14,415 nucleotides of DNA from Pseudomonadota bacterium (GTDB taxonomy: Bacteria; Pseudomonadota; Gammaproteobacteria; Xanthomonadales; Xanthomonadaceae), in the NCBI GenBank assembly GCA_023399815.1, contig JAEWOJ010000186.1, positions 1 through 14,415 on the forward strand, given 5' to 3'. This document shows positions 7,068-13,483 of this stretch, piece after piece; positions within the stretch are counted from its first letter, which is position 1; the number at the start of each line of letters is the position of its first letter. The notes below the pieces were generated by a model. The model ran no database searches and was not told the origin of the DNA. It was given only the letters and a program-made list of their open reading frames with translations. The position numbers were made by a program, and so were the translations under genes.

Positions 7068-7180
7068 GCAGGAGCGCCTGTTGCAGGAGCGTCTGTAGGA
7101 GCGACGCCAGTCGCGATGGGGCTTTCGCATTGGCCCATCACTCTGCGCAAGCCCCATCGCGACTGGCGTCGCTCCTACAG
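7068..7180. repeat. REP-type element: perfect 32-bp inverted repeat with degraded head copies
   Basis: Bases 7093-7124 and 7149-7180 are exact reverse complements (32 of 32) around a 24-base spacer. Each arm carries the core GTAGGAGCGACGCCAG, itself partly palindromic (GCGAC...GTCGC). Upstream lie two degraded heads, GCAGGAGCG at 7068-7076 and 7083-7091, before the intact GTAGGAGCG at 7095-7103. GTAG-headed REP sequences in head-to-head pairs are known from Stenotrophomonas, where RAYT (REP-associated tyrosine) transposases are thought to move them. No such transposase gene is in this window. The element lies 36 bases upstream of recO. Confidence 0.85.
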
Positions 7181-7216
7181 GCGGTTCCCACGAGGGCCCG
7201 AGCGGAACCTGTCCCC

Positions 7217-7939
7217 ATGCGGATCGAAGACGAACCAGCCTACGTCCTGCATGCGCGCCCCTGGCGCGAGACCAGCCTGCTGGTCGAAGCGCTGACGCTC
7301 GACCATGGACGCATCGGCCTGCTGGCGCGCGGCGTGCACGGGCCGAAGAAGCAGGCCCTGCGCGCGGCGCTGCAGCCGCTGCAGTCGATCCGGCTGGACG
7401 CGGCGATGAGCGGCGAACTGGCGCAGCTGCGCCGGGCCGAGAGCCAAGACGCGGCGCCGCGCCTGCACGGGCAGGCGATGCTGGCCGCCTTCTACGTCAA
7501 CGAACTGGTGCTGCGGCTGGCCCCGCGCGATGACCCCTTGCCCGAGCTGTACCTCGCCTATGGCCAGGTGCGCGAACGGCTGGCCGATGCGGCCGGGCTG
7601 GCCTGGGCGCTGCGCCGCTTCGAGCGCGACCTGCTCGATGCGCTGGGCTTCGGCTTCGACTGGACCTGCGCCGCGGACGGCCAGCCCATCGACCCGGCAG
7701 CGCGCTACCGGCTGGACCCGCAGGAAGGGCCGCTGCGCCTGCTCAGCGAGCGCAGCGCCGCCGAACGCCGGGACCTGGCCACCGGCGCGGCCCTGCTGGC
7801 GCTGGCCGGGGAGCGCATGCCCGCCGCGGCCGACCTGGCCAGCCTGCGGCCGCAGATGCGCGCGGTACTGCTGCACCACCTGGGCGGGCGCGGGCTCAAG
7901 TCGTGGGAGATGCTGGGAGATCTGAGAGCCAAGAACTAG
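7217..7939 (+). CDS. recO: DNA repair protein RecO
   Basis: Recombination mediator of the RecFOR pathway; it binds single-stranded DNA and, with RecR, helps load RecA at gaps. The 240-residue product has the family length. An N-terminal OB-fold (about 1-80) carries the typical opening (YVLHARPWRETSLLVEALT, then HGRIGLLARGVHGPKK), followed by an alpha-helical C-terminal domain ending in LKSWEML. It lacks the four-cysteine zinc motif of some Gram-positive RecO proteins, as is usual in this group. The ATG at 7217 matches the family N-terminus; the frame is open upstream to 7130, but that part is REP sequence. The Shine-Dalgarno is weak (GGAA, 7204-7207). recO follows era but is split from it by the REP palindrome. 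Confidence 0.95.
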   Translation: MRIEDEPAYVLHARPWRETSLLVEALTLDHGRIGLLARGVHGPKKQALRAALQPLQSIRLDAAMSGELAQLRRAESQDAAPRLHGQAMLAAFYVNELVLRLAPRDDPLPELYLAYGQVRERLADAAGLAWALRRFERDLLDALGFGFDWTCAADGQPIDPAARYRLDPQEGPLRLLSERSAAERRDLATGAALLALAGERMPAAADLASLRPQMRAVLLHHLGGRGLKSWEMLGDLRAKN

Positions 7940-8096
7940 GAACCAGGAACTAGAGGAAGCATCAGCGGCATGCCGCCCGCGGTTGCCTGCCTGCTTCTTG
8001 CTCGTGGCCTTTCACGCAAGCGTCAAGGCGCAAAGCGCAAGGATCTTGGCTTCCAAGCTTTTGCCCTCTCTGGTTCCTGGTTCCTCTCCCCTGGTT
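7931..8096. repeat. Inverted 7-nt repeats between the convergent genes recO and the receiver-HPt gene
   Basis: At the recO stop the sequence falls into heptamers AAGAACT, AGGAACC, AGGAACT (7931-7951). The far side reads GGTTCCT, GGTTCCT, CTCCCCT, GGTTGCT (8072-8099). An 18-base arm at 7938-7955 is complementary to 8068-8085 at 17 of 18 positions. Between the arms is another run of 7-nt units, CGCAAGC, GTCAAGG, CGCAAAG, CGCAAGG (8015-8042). It lies between two converging genes and could act as a bidirectional terminator, but the loop is over 110 bases. Its composition resembles the lepA-lepB element. Confidence 0.6.
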
Positions 8097-8102
8097 GCTG
8101 GC

Positions 8103-8819
8103 TCAATGCAGCAACGCGCTCACCGCCGCATCGAACTGGCGGCGCGCCATGTCCGATTCCGGCGCCTGGTGCAGCTGCCGCACCGCGCGGCTGAGCCGGG
8201 AGGCGCCGACGAAGCCACAGCTGGCCTGCAGCCGGTGCAGTTGCCTGCGCAGGGCGCCGGCGTCGTGCTGCCGCAATGCCACCGAGACGGCGTCGCGGGC
8301 CTGCGGCAGCTCCGACAGGAACAGCTCGCGCAGCGCCACCACATGGGCCTGCTGACCATTGAGCGCGTCCAGTGCGGCGCTCTCGTCCCAGTCCGGCGTG
8401 GCCGGCTCGTCGCTGGCGGGTGCGCCGCTGCCGGCATCCTCGCCCAAGCCCGCGCGGACGGCGCCGAGCAGGTCGGCGCGGGTCATCGGCTTGACCAGCC
8501 ACCGCCCGAAACCGGCCTGGCGCAGCGACTGCCGGATTTCCGCGCTGTCGTCGGCGGTATGGGCCAGGGCGGGCACGCCGGGATGCAGCGCGCGCAGGCG
8601 CTGCAGCAGTTCCTGGCCGGTGCCGTCGGGGAGGTTGACGTCTATCAGCCACAGGTCGTGGCGGGTCGCACCGCCCATGCGCAGCGCGTCGGCGACCGAG
8701 GCGGCGACATCGACCGTGGCCGGCAGCGCTTCCAGTGCGGTGCGGAAAAAGCCCTGGCTGGTCGCGTCATCCTCGACCAGCAACAGGCGCGGCGGGGTGG
8801 CCTGCTGTCGCGTATTCAT
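8103..8819 (-). CDS. Stand-alone receiver-HPt phosphorelay protein, BarA/GacS C-terminus-like
   Basis: The 238-residue cytoplasmic product has a response-regulator receiver domain (about 10-126), an acidic/Pro/Ala linker and a histidine phosphotransfer (HPt) domain (about 145-238). Receiver residues: Asp17/Asp18, phospho-acceptor Asp60 in LIDVNLPDG, Thr88 and Lys110 in VKP. The HPt site is His195 in QLHRLQASCGFVGASRL. There is no DNA-binding, kinase or membrane part, so it would pass phosphate between other proteins rather than act on DNA. The ATG at 8819 is preceded by GGAGG with a 6-base spacing; an upstream in-frame extension to 8900 lacks such a site. It is divergent from rlmD, the position of barA in E. 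coli, and the HPt sequence around HxLxxSCGxxG recalls that of BarA. No partner kinase lies in the window. Confidence 0.88.
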   Translation of the reverse strand: MNTRQQATPPRLLLVEDDATSQGFFRTALEALPATVDVAASVADALRMGGATRHDLWLIDVNLPDGTGQELLQRLRALHPGVPALAHTADDSAEIRQSLRQAGFGRWLVKPMTRADLLGAVRAGLGEDAGSGAPASDEPATPDWDESAALDALNGQQAHVVALRELFLSELPQARDAVSVALRQHDAGALRRQLHRLQASCGFVGASRLSRAVRQLHQAPESDMARRQFDAAVSALLH

Positions 8820-8903
8820 CTGCTGCCTCCATGTCAGCCATGCGGCGCATGATTGGCGAAGTGGCGCGGCCGCGCAAGCGGCGGAAGTCATGCCCGCCAC
8901 ATC

Positions 8904-8912
8904 TGCGACAAT
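8904..8912 (+). promoter_or_regulatory. Extended -10 promoter for rlmD
   Basis: TGC-GACAAT, with the TGn extension and a hexamer close to TATAAT, ends 32 bases before the chosen GTG start. The 12-base string TCTGCGACAATG (8902-8913) occurs again in front of nagZ. No good -35 is visible at the usual spacing. Confidence 0.5.
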
Positions 8913-8944
8913 GACGCCCCTTTTTGCCCGCAGCCCTCCGCCAC

Positions 8945-10282
8945 GTGGCCCGATCCAGATCCCGCATAGACAAGACCCCGTTCCAGACCGACATCCTCGA
9001 CCTCAGCCACGACGGCCGCGGCGTCGCCCGCCGCGAAGGCGAGGGCGGCAAGGTGACCTTCGTGGCCGGCGCGCTGCCCGGCGAGACGGTGATGGCCGAG
9101 CAGACCGGCAAGAGCCGCCACTTCGACGAAGCCCGCACCGTGGAGGTGCTGAAGGCCTCGCCGTACCGCGTGCAGCCGCGCTGCCCGCACTTCGGCGTCT
9201 GCGCCGGCTGCGTGCTGCAGCACCTGGAAGAGGGCCAGCAGATCGTGGCCAAGCAGCAGGTGCTGATGGACAACCTCACCCGCATCGGCCATGTCAGCCC
9301 TGGCACGGTGCTGCCGCCGCTGGTCGGCGACAACTGGGGCTACCGGCGCAAGGGACGGTTCTCGGTGCGCCGCGTCGAGAAGAAGGACAAGACGCTGGTG
9401 GGCTTCCGCGAGCAGGATCCGCGCTTCGTCGCCGACCTGTCGCAGTGCCTGACCGTGATCCCGGAGATCGGCACCCGGGTGTCGGCGCTGTCGGCCTTCA
9501 TCGAGGGCTTGGAAGGCAAGCGCGACATCCCGCAGATCGAATTCATCGGCGGCGACGCCGCCATCGCGCTGACCGTGCGCCACCTGCAGCCGCTGTCCGA
9601 CGCCGACAGGCAGGCGTGGACGGCGTTCGGCCAGGAACACGGCTTCGCCATCTACCTGCAGCCCGGCGGCCTGGAGTCGGTGCATCCACTGTGGCCGGCC
9701 GAGGGCGTGCCGCTGTCGTTCGCGCTGCCGCAGTGGAACGTGGAACTGGCGTTCCGGCCGCTGGACTTCATCCAGGTCAACGCCAAGCTCAACCAGCAGA
9801 TGATCGCGCACGCACTGGCCCTGCTGGACGCGCAGCCGGACGAGCGCGTGCTCGACCTGTTCTGCGGCCTGGGCAACTTCACCCTGCCGCTGGCGCGCAC
9901 CGTGCGCGAAGTGGTGGGCGTGGAAGGCGAGGCCGGGCTGGTGGCGCGGGCCAGGGAGAACGCGCAGCGCAATGGGCTGGACAATGCCCAGTTCTTCGCC
10001 GCCGACCTCACCCAGGACCAGCGCAACGCGCCGTGGATGCGGCAGGGCTTCGACAAGCTGCTGCTCGATCCGCCGCGCTCGGGCGCCATCGACGTGCTGC
10101 AGCAGCTGCCGCTCAAGCAGTTCAAGCGCATCGTCTACGTCAGCTGCCACCCGGGCTCGCTGGCGCGCGATGCCGGCTACCTGGTCAACGAGCAGGGCTT
10201 CACCCTGGTGTCGGCCGGCGCGATGGACATGTTCCCGCACACCGCGCACGTGGAAAGCATCGCCGTGTTCGAAAAGAAATGA
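8945..10282 (+). CDS. rlmD: 23S rRNA (uracil-1939-C5)-methyltransferase RlmD
   Basis: Uses S-adenosylmethionine to form 5-methyluridine at position 1939 of 23S rRNA. The 445-residue product has an N-terminal TRAM RNA-binding domain (about 9-70), an iron-sulfur site made by Cys80, Cys86, Cys89 and Cys168, and a C-terminal methyltransferase fold. Visible motifs are DLFCGLGNFTL (304-314, SAM binding), DPPRSG (375-380), the nucleophile Cys401 in VSCHPGSLARD and Glu437 in HVESIAVFEK. The cysteine spacing matches the E. coli enzyme. The GTG at 8945 gives MARSRSRIDKTPF, which agrees with Xanthomonadaceae relatives as I recall them; the frame is open to a TTG at 8924. Divergent from the receiver-HPt gene and followed by a tandem hairpin repeat that begins at its stop codon. 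Confidence 0.97.
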   Translation: MARSRSRIDKTPFQTDILDLSHDGRGVARREGEGGKVTFVAGALPGETVMAEQTGKSRHFDEARTVEVLKASPYRVQPRCPHFGVCAGCVLQHLEEGQQIVAKQQVLMDNLTRIGHVSPGTVLPPLVGDNWGYRRKGRFSVRRVEKKDKTLVGFREQDPRFVADLSQCLTVIPEIGTRVSALSAFIEGLEGKRDIPQIEFIGGDAAIALTVRHLQPLSDADRQAWTAFGQEHGFAIYLQPGGLESVHPLWPAEGVPLSFALPQWNVELAFRPLDFIQVNAKLNQQMIAHALALLDAQPDERVLDLFCGLGNFTLPLARTVREVVGVEGEAGLVARARENAQRNGLDNAQFFAADLTQDQRNAPWMRQGFDKLLLDPPRSGAIDVLQQLPLKQFKRIVYVSCHPGSLARDAGYLVNEQGFTLVSAGAMDMFPHTAHVESIAVFEKK

Positions 10283-10381
10283 GACACGCGCACATGGATG
10301 TGCGCCGCTCTTGCGAGGGATTCGCACCGATGAGAAACGCGTACATGGATGTACGCTGCTTTCGTGAGGGACTCACACCAA
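10280..10381 (+). repeat. Tandem 51-bp repeat, two copies, each with two hairpins
   Basis: Copy 1 is 10280-10330 and copy 2 is 10331-10381, identical at 41 of 51 positions. Each starts with TGAGA; in copy 1 that TGA is the rlmD stop. Each copy folds into GCGCACATGGATGTGCGC or GCGTACATGGATGTACGC (8 perfect pairs; 10288-10305 and 10339-10356), and then a smaller stem with GGGA in or near its loop (10312-10326 and 10364-10376). In both stems a C-G pair of copy 1 becomes a T-A pair in copy 2. The element fills nearly the whole gap between rlmD and the CYTH gene. Similar CATGGATG/GAGGGATTC units seem familiar to me from related genomes, but I cannot confirm that here. Confidence 0.75.
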
Positions 10382-10393
10382 CGAGGTTTTCAG

Positions 10394-10897
10394 ATGGGCA
10401 TCGAGATCGAGCGCAAGTTCCTGGTCACCGATGACGGCTGGCGCGCCGCCGCGCACGCGGTCGTCCCGATGGCGCAGGGCTACATCAACGACATGGCGGC
10501 GATGGACAGCGGCGCGCAGAAGGCCTCGGTGCGCGTGCGCATCCAGGGCGACGCGGCGTACCTGAACATCAAGTCGCGCGAACTGGGCCATACCCGCCAG
10601 GAGTTCGACTACCCGGTGCCGGTGGACGAGGCGCGCGACCTGCTGGCGCTGTGCGTCGGCGGGCTGATCGACAAGCGCCGCCACCTGGTCAGGCACGGCG
10701 GCCTGCTGTGGGAAGTGGACGAATTCCTCGGCGACAATGCCGGGCTGGTGGTGGCCGAGGTGGAGCTGGAAAGCGCCGACCAGCCGTTCGACAAGCCGGA
10801 CTGGGCCGGTGCCGAAGTGACCGACGAACCGCGCTACTACAACCTCGCGCTGGCCTCGCATCCCTACGCGCAGTGGAGCGCCGGCGAGCGCGCCTGA
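10394..10897 (+). CDS. CYTH domain protein (triphosphate tunnel metalloenzyme), probable inorganic triphosphatase
   Basis: The 167-residue product is a single CYTH domain. It begins with the family hallmark ExExK (Glu4, Glu6, Lys8 in GIEIERKFLV) and continues with alternating charged strands typical of the tunnel: SVRVRIQGDAAYLNIKSR, then RQEFDYPVP, KRRHLV, WEVDEFLGDNAGLVVAEVELES. Enzymes of this family bind triphosphates through metal ions in a beta tunnel. Small single-domain bacterial members studied so far mostly cleave inorganic tripolyphosphate, while others act on thiamine triphosphate or make cAMP, so the substrate here is an inference. GAGG (10383-10386) lies 7 bases before the ATG. 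It sits between rlmD and a DsbA-family gene; the 23-base gap to the latter suggests one transcript. Confidence 0.88.
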   Translation: MGIEIERKFLVTDDGWRAAAHAVVPMAQGYINDMAAMDSGAQKASVRVRIQGDAAYLNIKSRELGHTRQEFDYPVPVDEARDLLALCVGGLIDKRRHLVRHGGLLWEVDEFLGDNAGLVVAEVELESADQPFDKPDWAGAEVTDEPRYYNLALASHPYAQWSAGERA

Positions 10898-10920
10898 TCC
10901 CCCGAGACGAAGGAACCCCC

Positions 10921-11616
10921 ATGCGCATCGACATCTGGTCCGACGTGGTCTGCCCCTGGTGCTGGATCGGCAAGCATCGCTTCCAGCGCGCGCTGGAGCT
11001 GATGGGCGACGAGGCGCCGCAGGTGGAGGTGCACTGGCATCCATTCCTGCTCGATCCGGGCGCCGACGCCATGCCGGTGCCGCTGCGGCAGGCCTACGCG
11101 GCCAAGTTCGGCGGCGCCGAGCGCACGCAACAGCTGCTGGCGCAGACCCAGTCCACCGCCCGCGCCGAAGGTCTGCCGATGGACTTCGACCGCGGCCAGG
11201 TCAAGGTCAGCACGCTGCCGGCGCATCGCCTGCTGTGGCTGGCCGGGCGCGAGGGCGTGCAGGAGCAGGTCGGCGAGGCGCTGTTCCGCGCCCATTTCGA
11301 GCATGGCCGCAACCTGGCCGATCCGCAGGTGCTGGCCGAGGCGGCCGCCGCCGGCGGCATCCCCGCCGCGCGCGTCGAGGCGATGCTGGCCTCGGACGAA
11401 GGGCTGGCCGAGGTCCGCGCCGGGCTGGGCCAGGCGCAGGCGCTGGGCATCCAGTCGGTGCCGACCTTCGTCATCGACGGCCGCTACGCCGTGCAGGGCG
11501 CGCAGCCGCCGGAAGTGTTCGCCCAGGTGCTGGAGAAGGTCGCCGCCGAGCGGGCCCCGCCTGCGGTCGCCGGCAAGGATGAACCGGCCTGCGGGCCGGA
11601 CGGCTGCAGCCTCTGA
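10921..11616 (+). CDS. DsbA-family (FrnE-like) oxidoreductase
   Basis: The 231-residue thioredoxin-fold protein of the FrnE branch has the redox site CPWC (Cys11-Cys14) right at the N-terminus in WSDVVCPWCWIGK. A helical insertion (about 55-175) and the cis-proline loop QSVPTFVIDG follow. There is no signal peptide, so it is predicted to be cytoplasmic, unlike true DsbA. A second cysteine pair, Cys224 and Cys229 (CGPDGC, a CX4C motif), sits three residues from the end. I recall the Deinococcus radiodurans FrnE also carrying a C-terminal CX4C and having disulfide isomerase activity. The ATG at 10921 has GAAGGA 6 bases upstream. It probably shares a transcript with the CYTH gene. The exact substrate is unknown; the family also includes 2-hydroxychromene-2-carboxylate isomerase-like proteins. 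Confidence 0.9.
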   Translation: MRIDIWSDVVCPWCWIGKHRFQRALELMGDEAPQVEVHWHPFLLDPGADAMPVPLRQAYAAKFGGAERTQQLLAQTQSTARAEGLPMDFDRGQVKVSTLPAHRLLWLAGREGVQEQVGEALFRAHFEHGRNLADPQVLAEAAAAGGIPAARVEAMLASDEGLAEVRAGLGQAQALGIQSVPTFVIDGRYAVQGAQPPEVFAQVLEKVAAERAPPAVAGKDEPACGPDGCSL

Positions 11617-11641
11617 CGCGGCGGTCGCCATCTGCGACAAT
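11613..11641 (+). promoter_or_regulatory. Promoter for nagZ-hpt
   Basis: CTGACG (11613-11618, 4 of 6 to TTGACA), a 17-base spacer ending in TGC, then GACAAT (11636-11641). The -35 overlaps the stop codon of the upstream oxidoreductase gene. The start of nagZ follows 30 bases after the -10. It shares TCTGCGACAATG with the rlmD promoter. Confidence 0.55.
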
Positions 11642-11670
11642 GCCCGGCTTGGCTGTATGGGAACCTGCAC

Positions 11671-12678
11671 ATGCTTCTGATCGGCGTCGCCGGCACCGAA
11701 CTGACCGCACAGGAACGCGACTGGCTGCAGCATGACGCCGTGGCCGGCGTGGTGCTGTTCAAGCGCAATTTCGCCTCGCGCGGGCAGGTGGTCGAGCTGA
11801 CCGCCGCGATCCGCGCCGCCACCGCGCGTCCGCTGCTGATCGCGGTGGACCAGGAAGGCGGGCGCGTGCAGCGCTTCCGCGAAGGTTTCACCGACCTGCC
11901 GCCGCTGGACGGCTTCGGCCGGCTGTACGCGACCGACCCGGACGCCGCGCTGGCGCTGGCCGAGCAGCACGCCTGGCTGATGGCCAGCGAGATCCGCGCC
12001 AGCGGCCTGGACCTGAGCTTCGCGCCGGTGGTGGACCTGGGGCGCGGCAACCTGGCCATCGGCAACCGCGCCTTCGCCGAGGACCCGCAGGTCGTGGCGG
12101 CGCTGGCCCGGGCCTACGTGCGCGGCATGCACGGCGCCGGCATGGCCGCCACGCTCAAGCACTTCCCCGGCCACGGCACGGTGCGCGAGGACACCCACGT
12201 CGACACCGCCATCGACCCGCGCCCGCTGCACGAACTGGAGACGCAGGATCTGCTACCGTTCCGCGCCGGTATCCAGGCCGGGGCCGATGCGGTGATGATG
12301 GCCCACGTCGTCTACCCGCAGGTCGCGCCGGAGCCGGCCGGCTACTCGCCGCGCTGGATCAACGCGATCCTGCGCGAGCAGCTGGGCTTCCGCGGCGTGG
12401 TGTTCTCCGACGACATCGGCATGGCGGCCTCGTTCGCCGCCGGCGGCGTCCGCGCCCGGGTCGATGCGCACCTGGACGCCGGCTGCGACGTGGTGCTGGT
12501 CTGCCACCCGGAGCTGGTCGAAGAATCGCTGCGGGCCGTGTCCGGCCGCAGCCTCAACACCGCCGCGCTGCTGGGCCTGATCGCCCATGGCGCCATGGGC
12601 TGGGGCGGCCTGCTGGCCGACGCCCGCCACGGCGAAACCCAAAACCGTCTGCTCGAAAATCTCGGAAGAACCGCCTGA
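11671..12678 (+). CDS. nagZ: Beta-N-acetylhexosaminidase NagZ (glycoside hydrolase family 3)
   Basis: Cytoplasmic peptidoglycan-recycling enzyme that removes N-acetylglucosamine from GlcNAc-anhydroMurNAc-peptides; its products act as inducers of AmpC beta-lactamase in bacteria that have an AmpR system. The 335-residue product is a single TIM-barrel domain with no signal peptide. Diagnostic parts: VDQEGGRVQR (59-68), KHFPGHG (163-169), the Asp174/His176 general acid-base pair in REDTHVDT, and the nucleophile Asp248 in VFSDDIGM. These positions match enterobacterial NagZ numbering as I recall it. The ATG at 11671 has only a weak Shine-Dalgarno. Its stop overlaps the hpt start by one base (TGATG), so the two are translationally linked. 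Pseudomonas also keeps nagZ next to a methylthioinosine phosphorylase gene. Confidence 0.97.
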   Translation: MLLIGVAGTELTAQERDWLQHDAVAGVVLFKRNFASRGQVVELTAAIRAATARPLLIAVDQEGGRVQRFREGFTDLPPLDGFGRLYATDPDAALALAEQHAWLMASEIRASGLDLSFAPVVDLGRGNLAIGNRAFAEDPQVVAALARAYVRGMHGAGMAATLKHFPGHGTVREDTHVDTAIDPRPLHELETQDLLPFRAGIQAGADAVMMAHVVYPQVAPEPAGYSPRWINAILREQLGFRGVVFSDDIGMAASFAAGGVRARVDAHLDAGCDVVLVCHPELVEESLRAVSGRSLNTAALLGLIAHGAMGWGGLLADARHGETQNRLLENLGRTA

Positions 12679-13229
12679 TGTCCAAACTCACTCTCGAACA
12701 AGCCGTGGCCCAGGCCGACCTGCTGGTCGACCGCCCCACCATCGATGCGGCCATCGCCGGCATCGCCGACGCCATCGCGCGCGACTACAAGGGCGAAGTG
12801 CCGGTGTTCCTGTCGATCATGAACGGCGCGCTGCCGTTCGCCGGCCAGCTCGCGCTGGAACTGGGCGCGCGCGGCCAGGACGCGCAGTTCGACTACATGC
12901 AGGCCTCGCGCTACCACGGCGAGACCGGCGGCGAACTGGTCTGGAAGCACCGCCCGGTGTCCTCGTTGTTCGGCCGCCGCGTGCTGCTGGTGGACGACAT
13001 CCTCGACGAAGGCTTCACCCTGCAGGGCGTGCGCGACTGGTGCCTGGAACAGGGCGCCACCGACGTGCGCATCGCGGTGCTGACGGTCAAGCAGCACGAC
13101 CGCTGCCTGGACGGCGTGCAGGCCGACTACGCCGGCGTCGAACTGCCCGACCGCTTCGTGTTCGGCTTCGGCATGGACGTCGACGAATCGCTGCGTTCGC
13201 TGCCGGCCATCTACGCGATGAAGCAGTAA
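12678..13229 (+). CDS. hpt: Hypoxanthine-guanine phosphoribosyltransferase
   Basis: Purine-salvage enzyme that converts hypoxanthine (and guanine) plus PRPP to IMP (and GMP). The 183-residue product is a type I phosphoribosyltransferase; the PRPP-binding loop is VLLVDDILDEGFT at 102-114. The catalytic flexible loop lies around MQASRYHGETGGE (74-86), and LPDRFVFGFGMDVDE (157-170) forms the base-binding and C-terminal part. It starts within the nagZ stop (TGATG). The downstream gene encodes a phosphorylase predicted to release hypoxanthine, so the two would act in sequence. A perfect 7-bp hairpin follows ten bases after the stop. Preference for hypoxanthine over guanine cannot be read from the sequence. 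Confidence 0.92.
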   Translation: MSKLTLEQAVAQADLLVDRPTIDAAIAGIADAIARDYKGEVPVFLSIMNGALPFAGQLALELGARGQDAQFDYMQASRYHGETGGELVWKHRPVSSLFGRRVLLVDDILDEGFTLQGVRDWCLEQGATDVRIAVLTVKQHDRCLDGVQADYAGVELPDRFVFGFGMDVDESLRSLPAIYAMKQ

Positions 13230-13238
13230 GGGGGCGGG

Positions 13239-13255
13239 GCCGGCCGTGGGCCGGC
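13239..13255 (+). terminator. Hairpin just after hpt, possible terminator
   Basis: GCCGGCC (13239-13245) pairs perfectly with GGCCGGC (13249-13255) around GTG, ten bases after the hpt stop. No T-run follows, so at most it is a weak or factor-dependent terminator. Confidence 0.4.
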
Positions 13256-13331
13256 ACGCGCCATCGCTTCGCGCTGTCGCCCTGCGGTCTGCATTGCAGG
13301 CCGCGGGCCCCGTCTCCTGCTTGCCACACCC

Positions 13332-13363
13332 CGCGCCTTCGGCGCGCCCCCTGACTCAGGGGG
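13332..13363. repeat. Two abutting hairpins in the hpt-mtnP gap
   Basis: CGCGCC-TTC-GGCGCG (13332-13346) is followed with no spacing by CCCCCTG-ACT-CAGGGGG (13347-13363). Both stems are perfect. They sit mid-way in the 254-base gap, about 120 bases before the next start codon, followed by CCTTCCTCC rather than a T-run. They may be part of a dispersed palindromic repeat or a terminator region for nagZ-hpt. Confidence 0.5.
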
Positions 13364-13483
13364 CCTTCCTCCAGTCACGCTCTGGCGGGGGCAGGGTATG
13401 TGGCAGGTGCCGGCCGCTGGTCGGCGCGATGAAGGGACAGCAACCCGCACGACGCTTGATTGCAAAAAAAACGGGAAACAACG

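Noticed and set aside
7068..7103. Three GGAGCG-containing repeats considered as a CRISPR-like array
   Set aside because: Units are only 9 bases with irregular 15- and 12-base spacing and no spacers; they are degraded REP heads.
7130..7216. N-terminal extension of recO
   Set aside because: It translates the REP palindrome; RecO homology starts at the ATG at 7217.
10283..10393. Possible short repeated peptide (MDVR...EGF pattern) in the rlmD-CYTH gap
   Set aside because: The 51-base period keeps frame, but the differences preserve base-pairing and change amino acids; no ribosome site is evident.
8359..10434. 691-codon plus-strand open frame across the receiver-HPt gene and rlmD
   Set aside because: Runs antisense to one gene and out of frame with the other; Arg/Ala/Pro-rich translation typical of GC-rich shadows.
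10727..10741. GGCGACAATG inside the CYTH gene resembling the extended -10 motif
   Set aside because: Within coding sequence, lacks the TGn extension and has no gene start downstream at a fitting distance.
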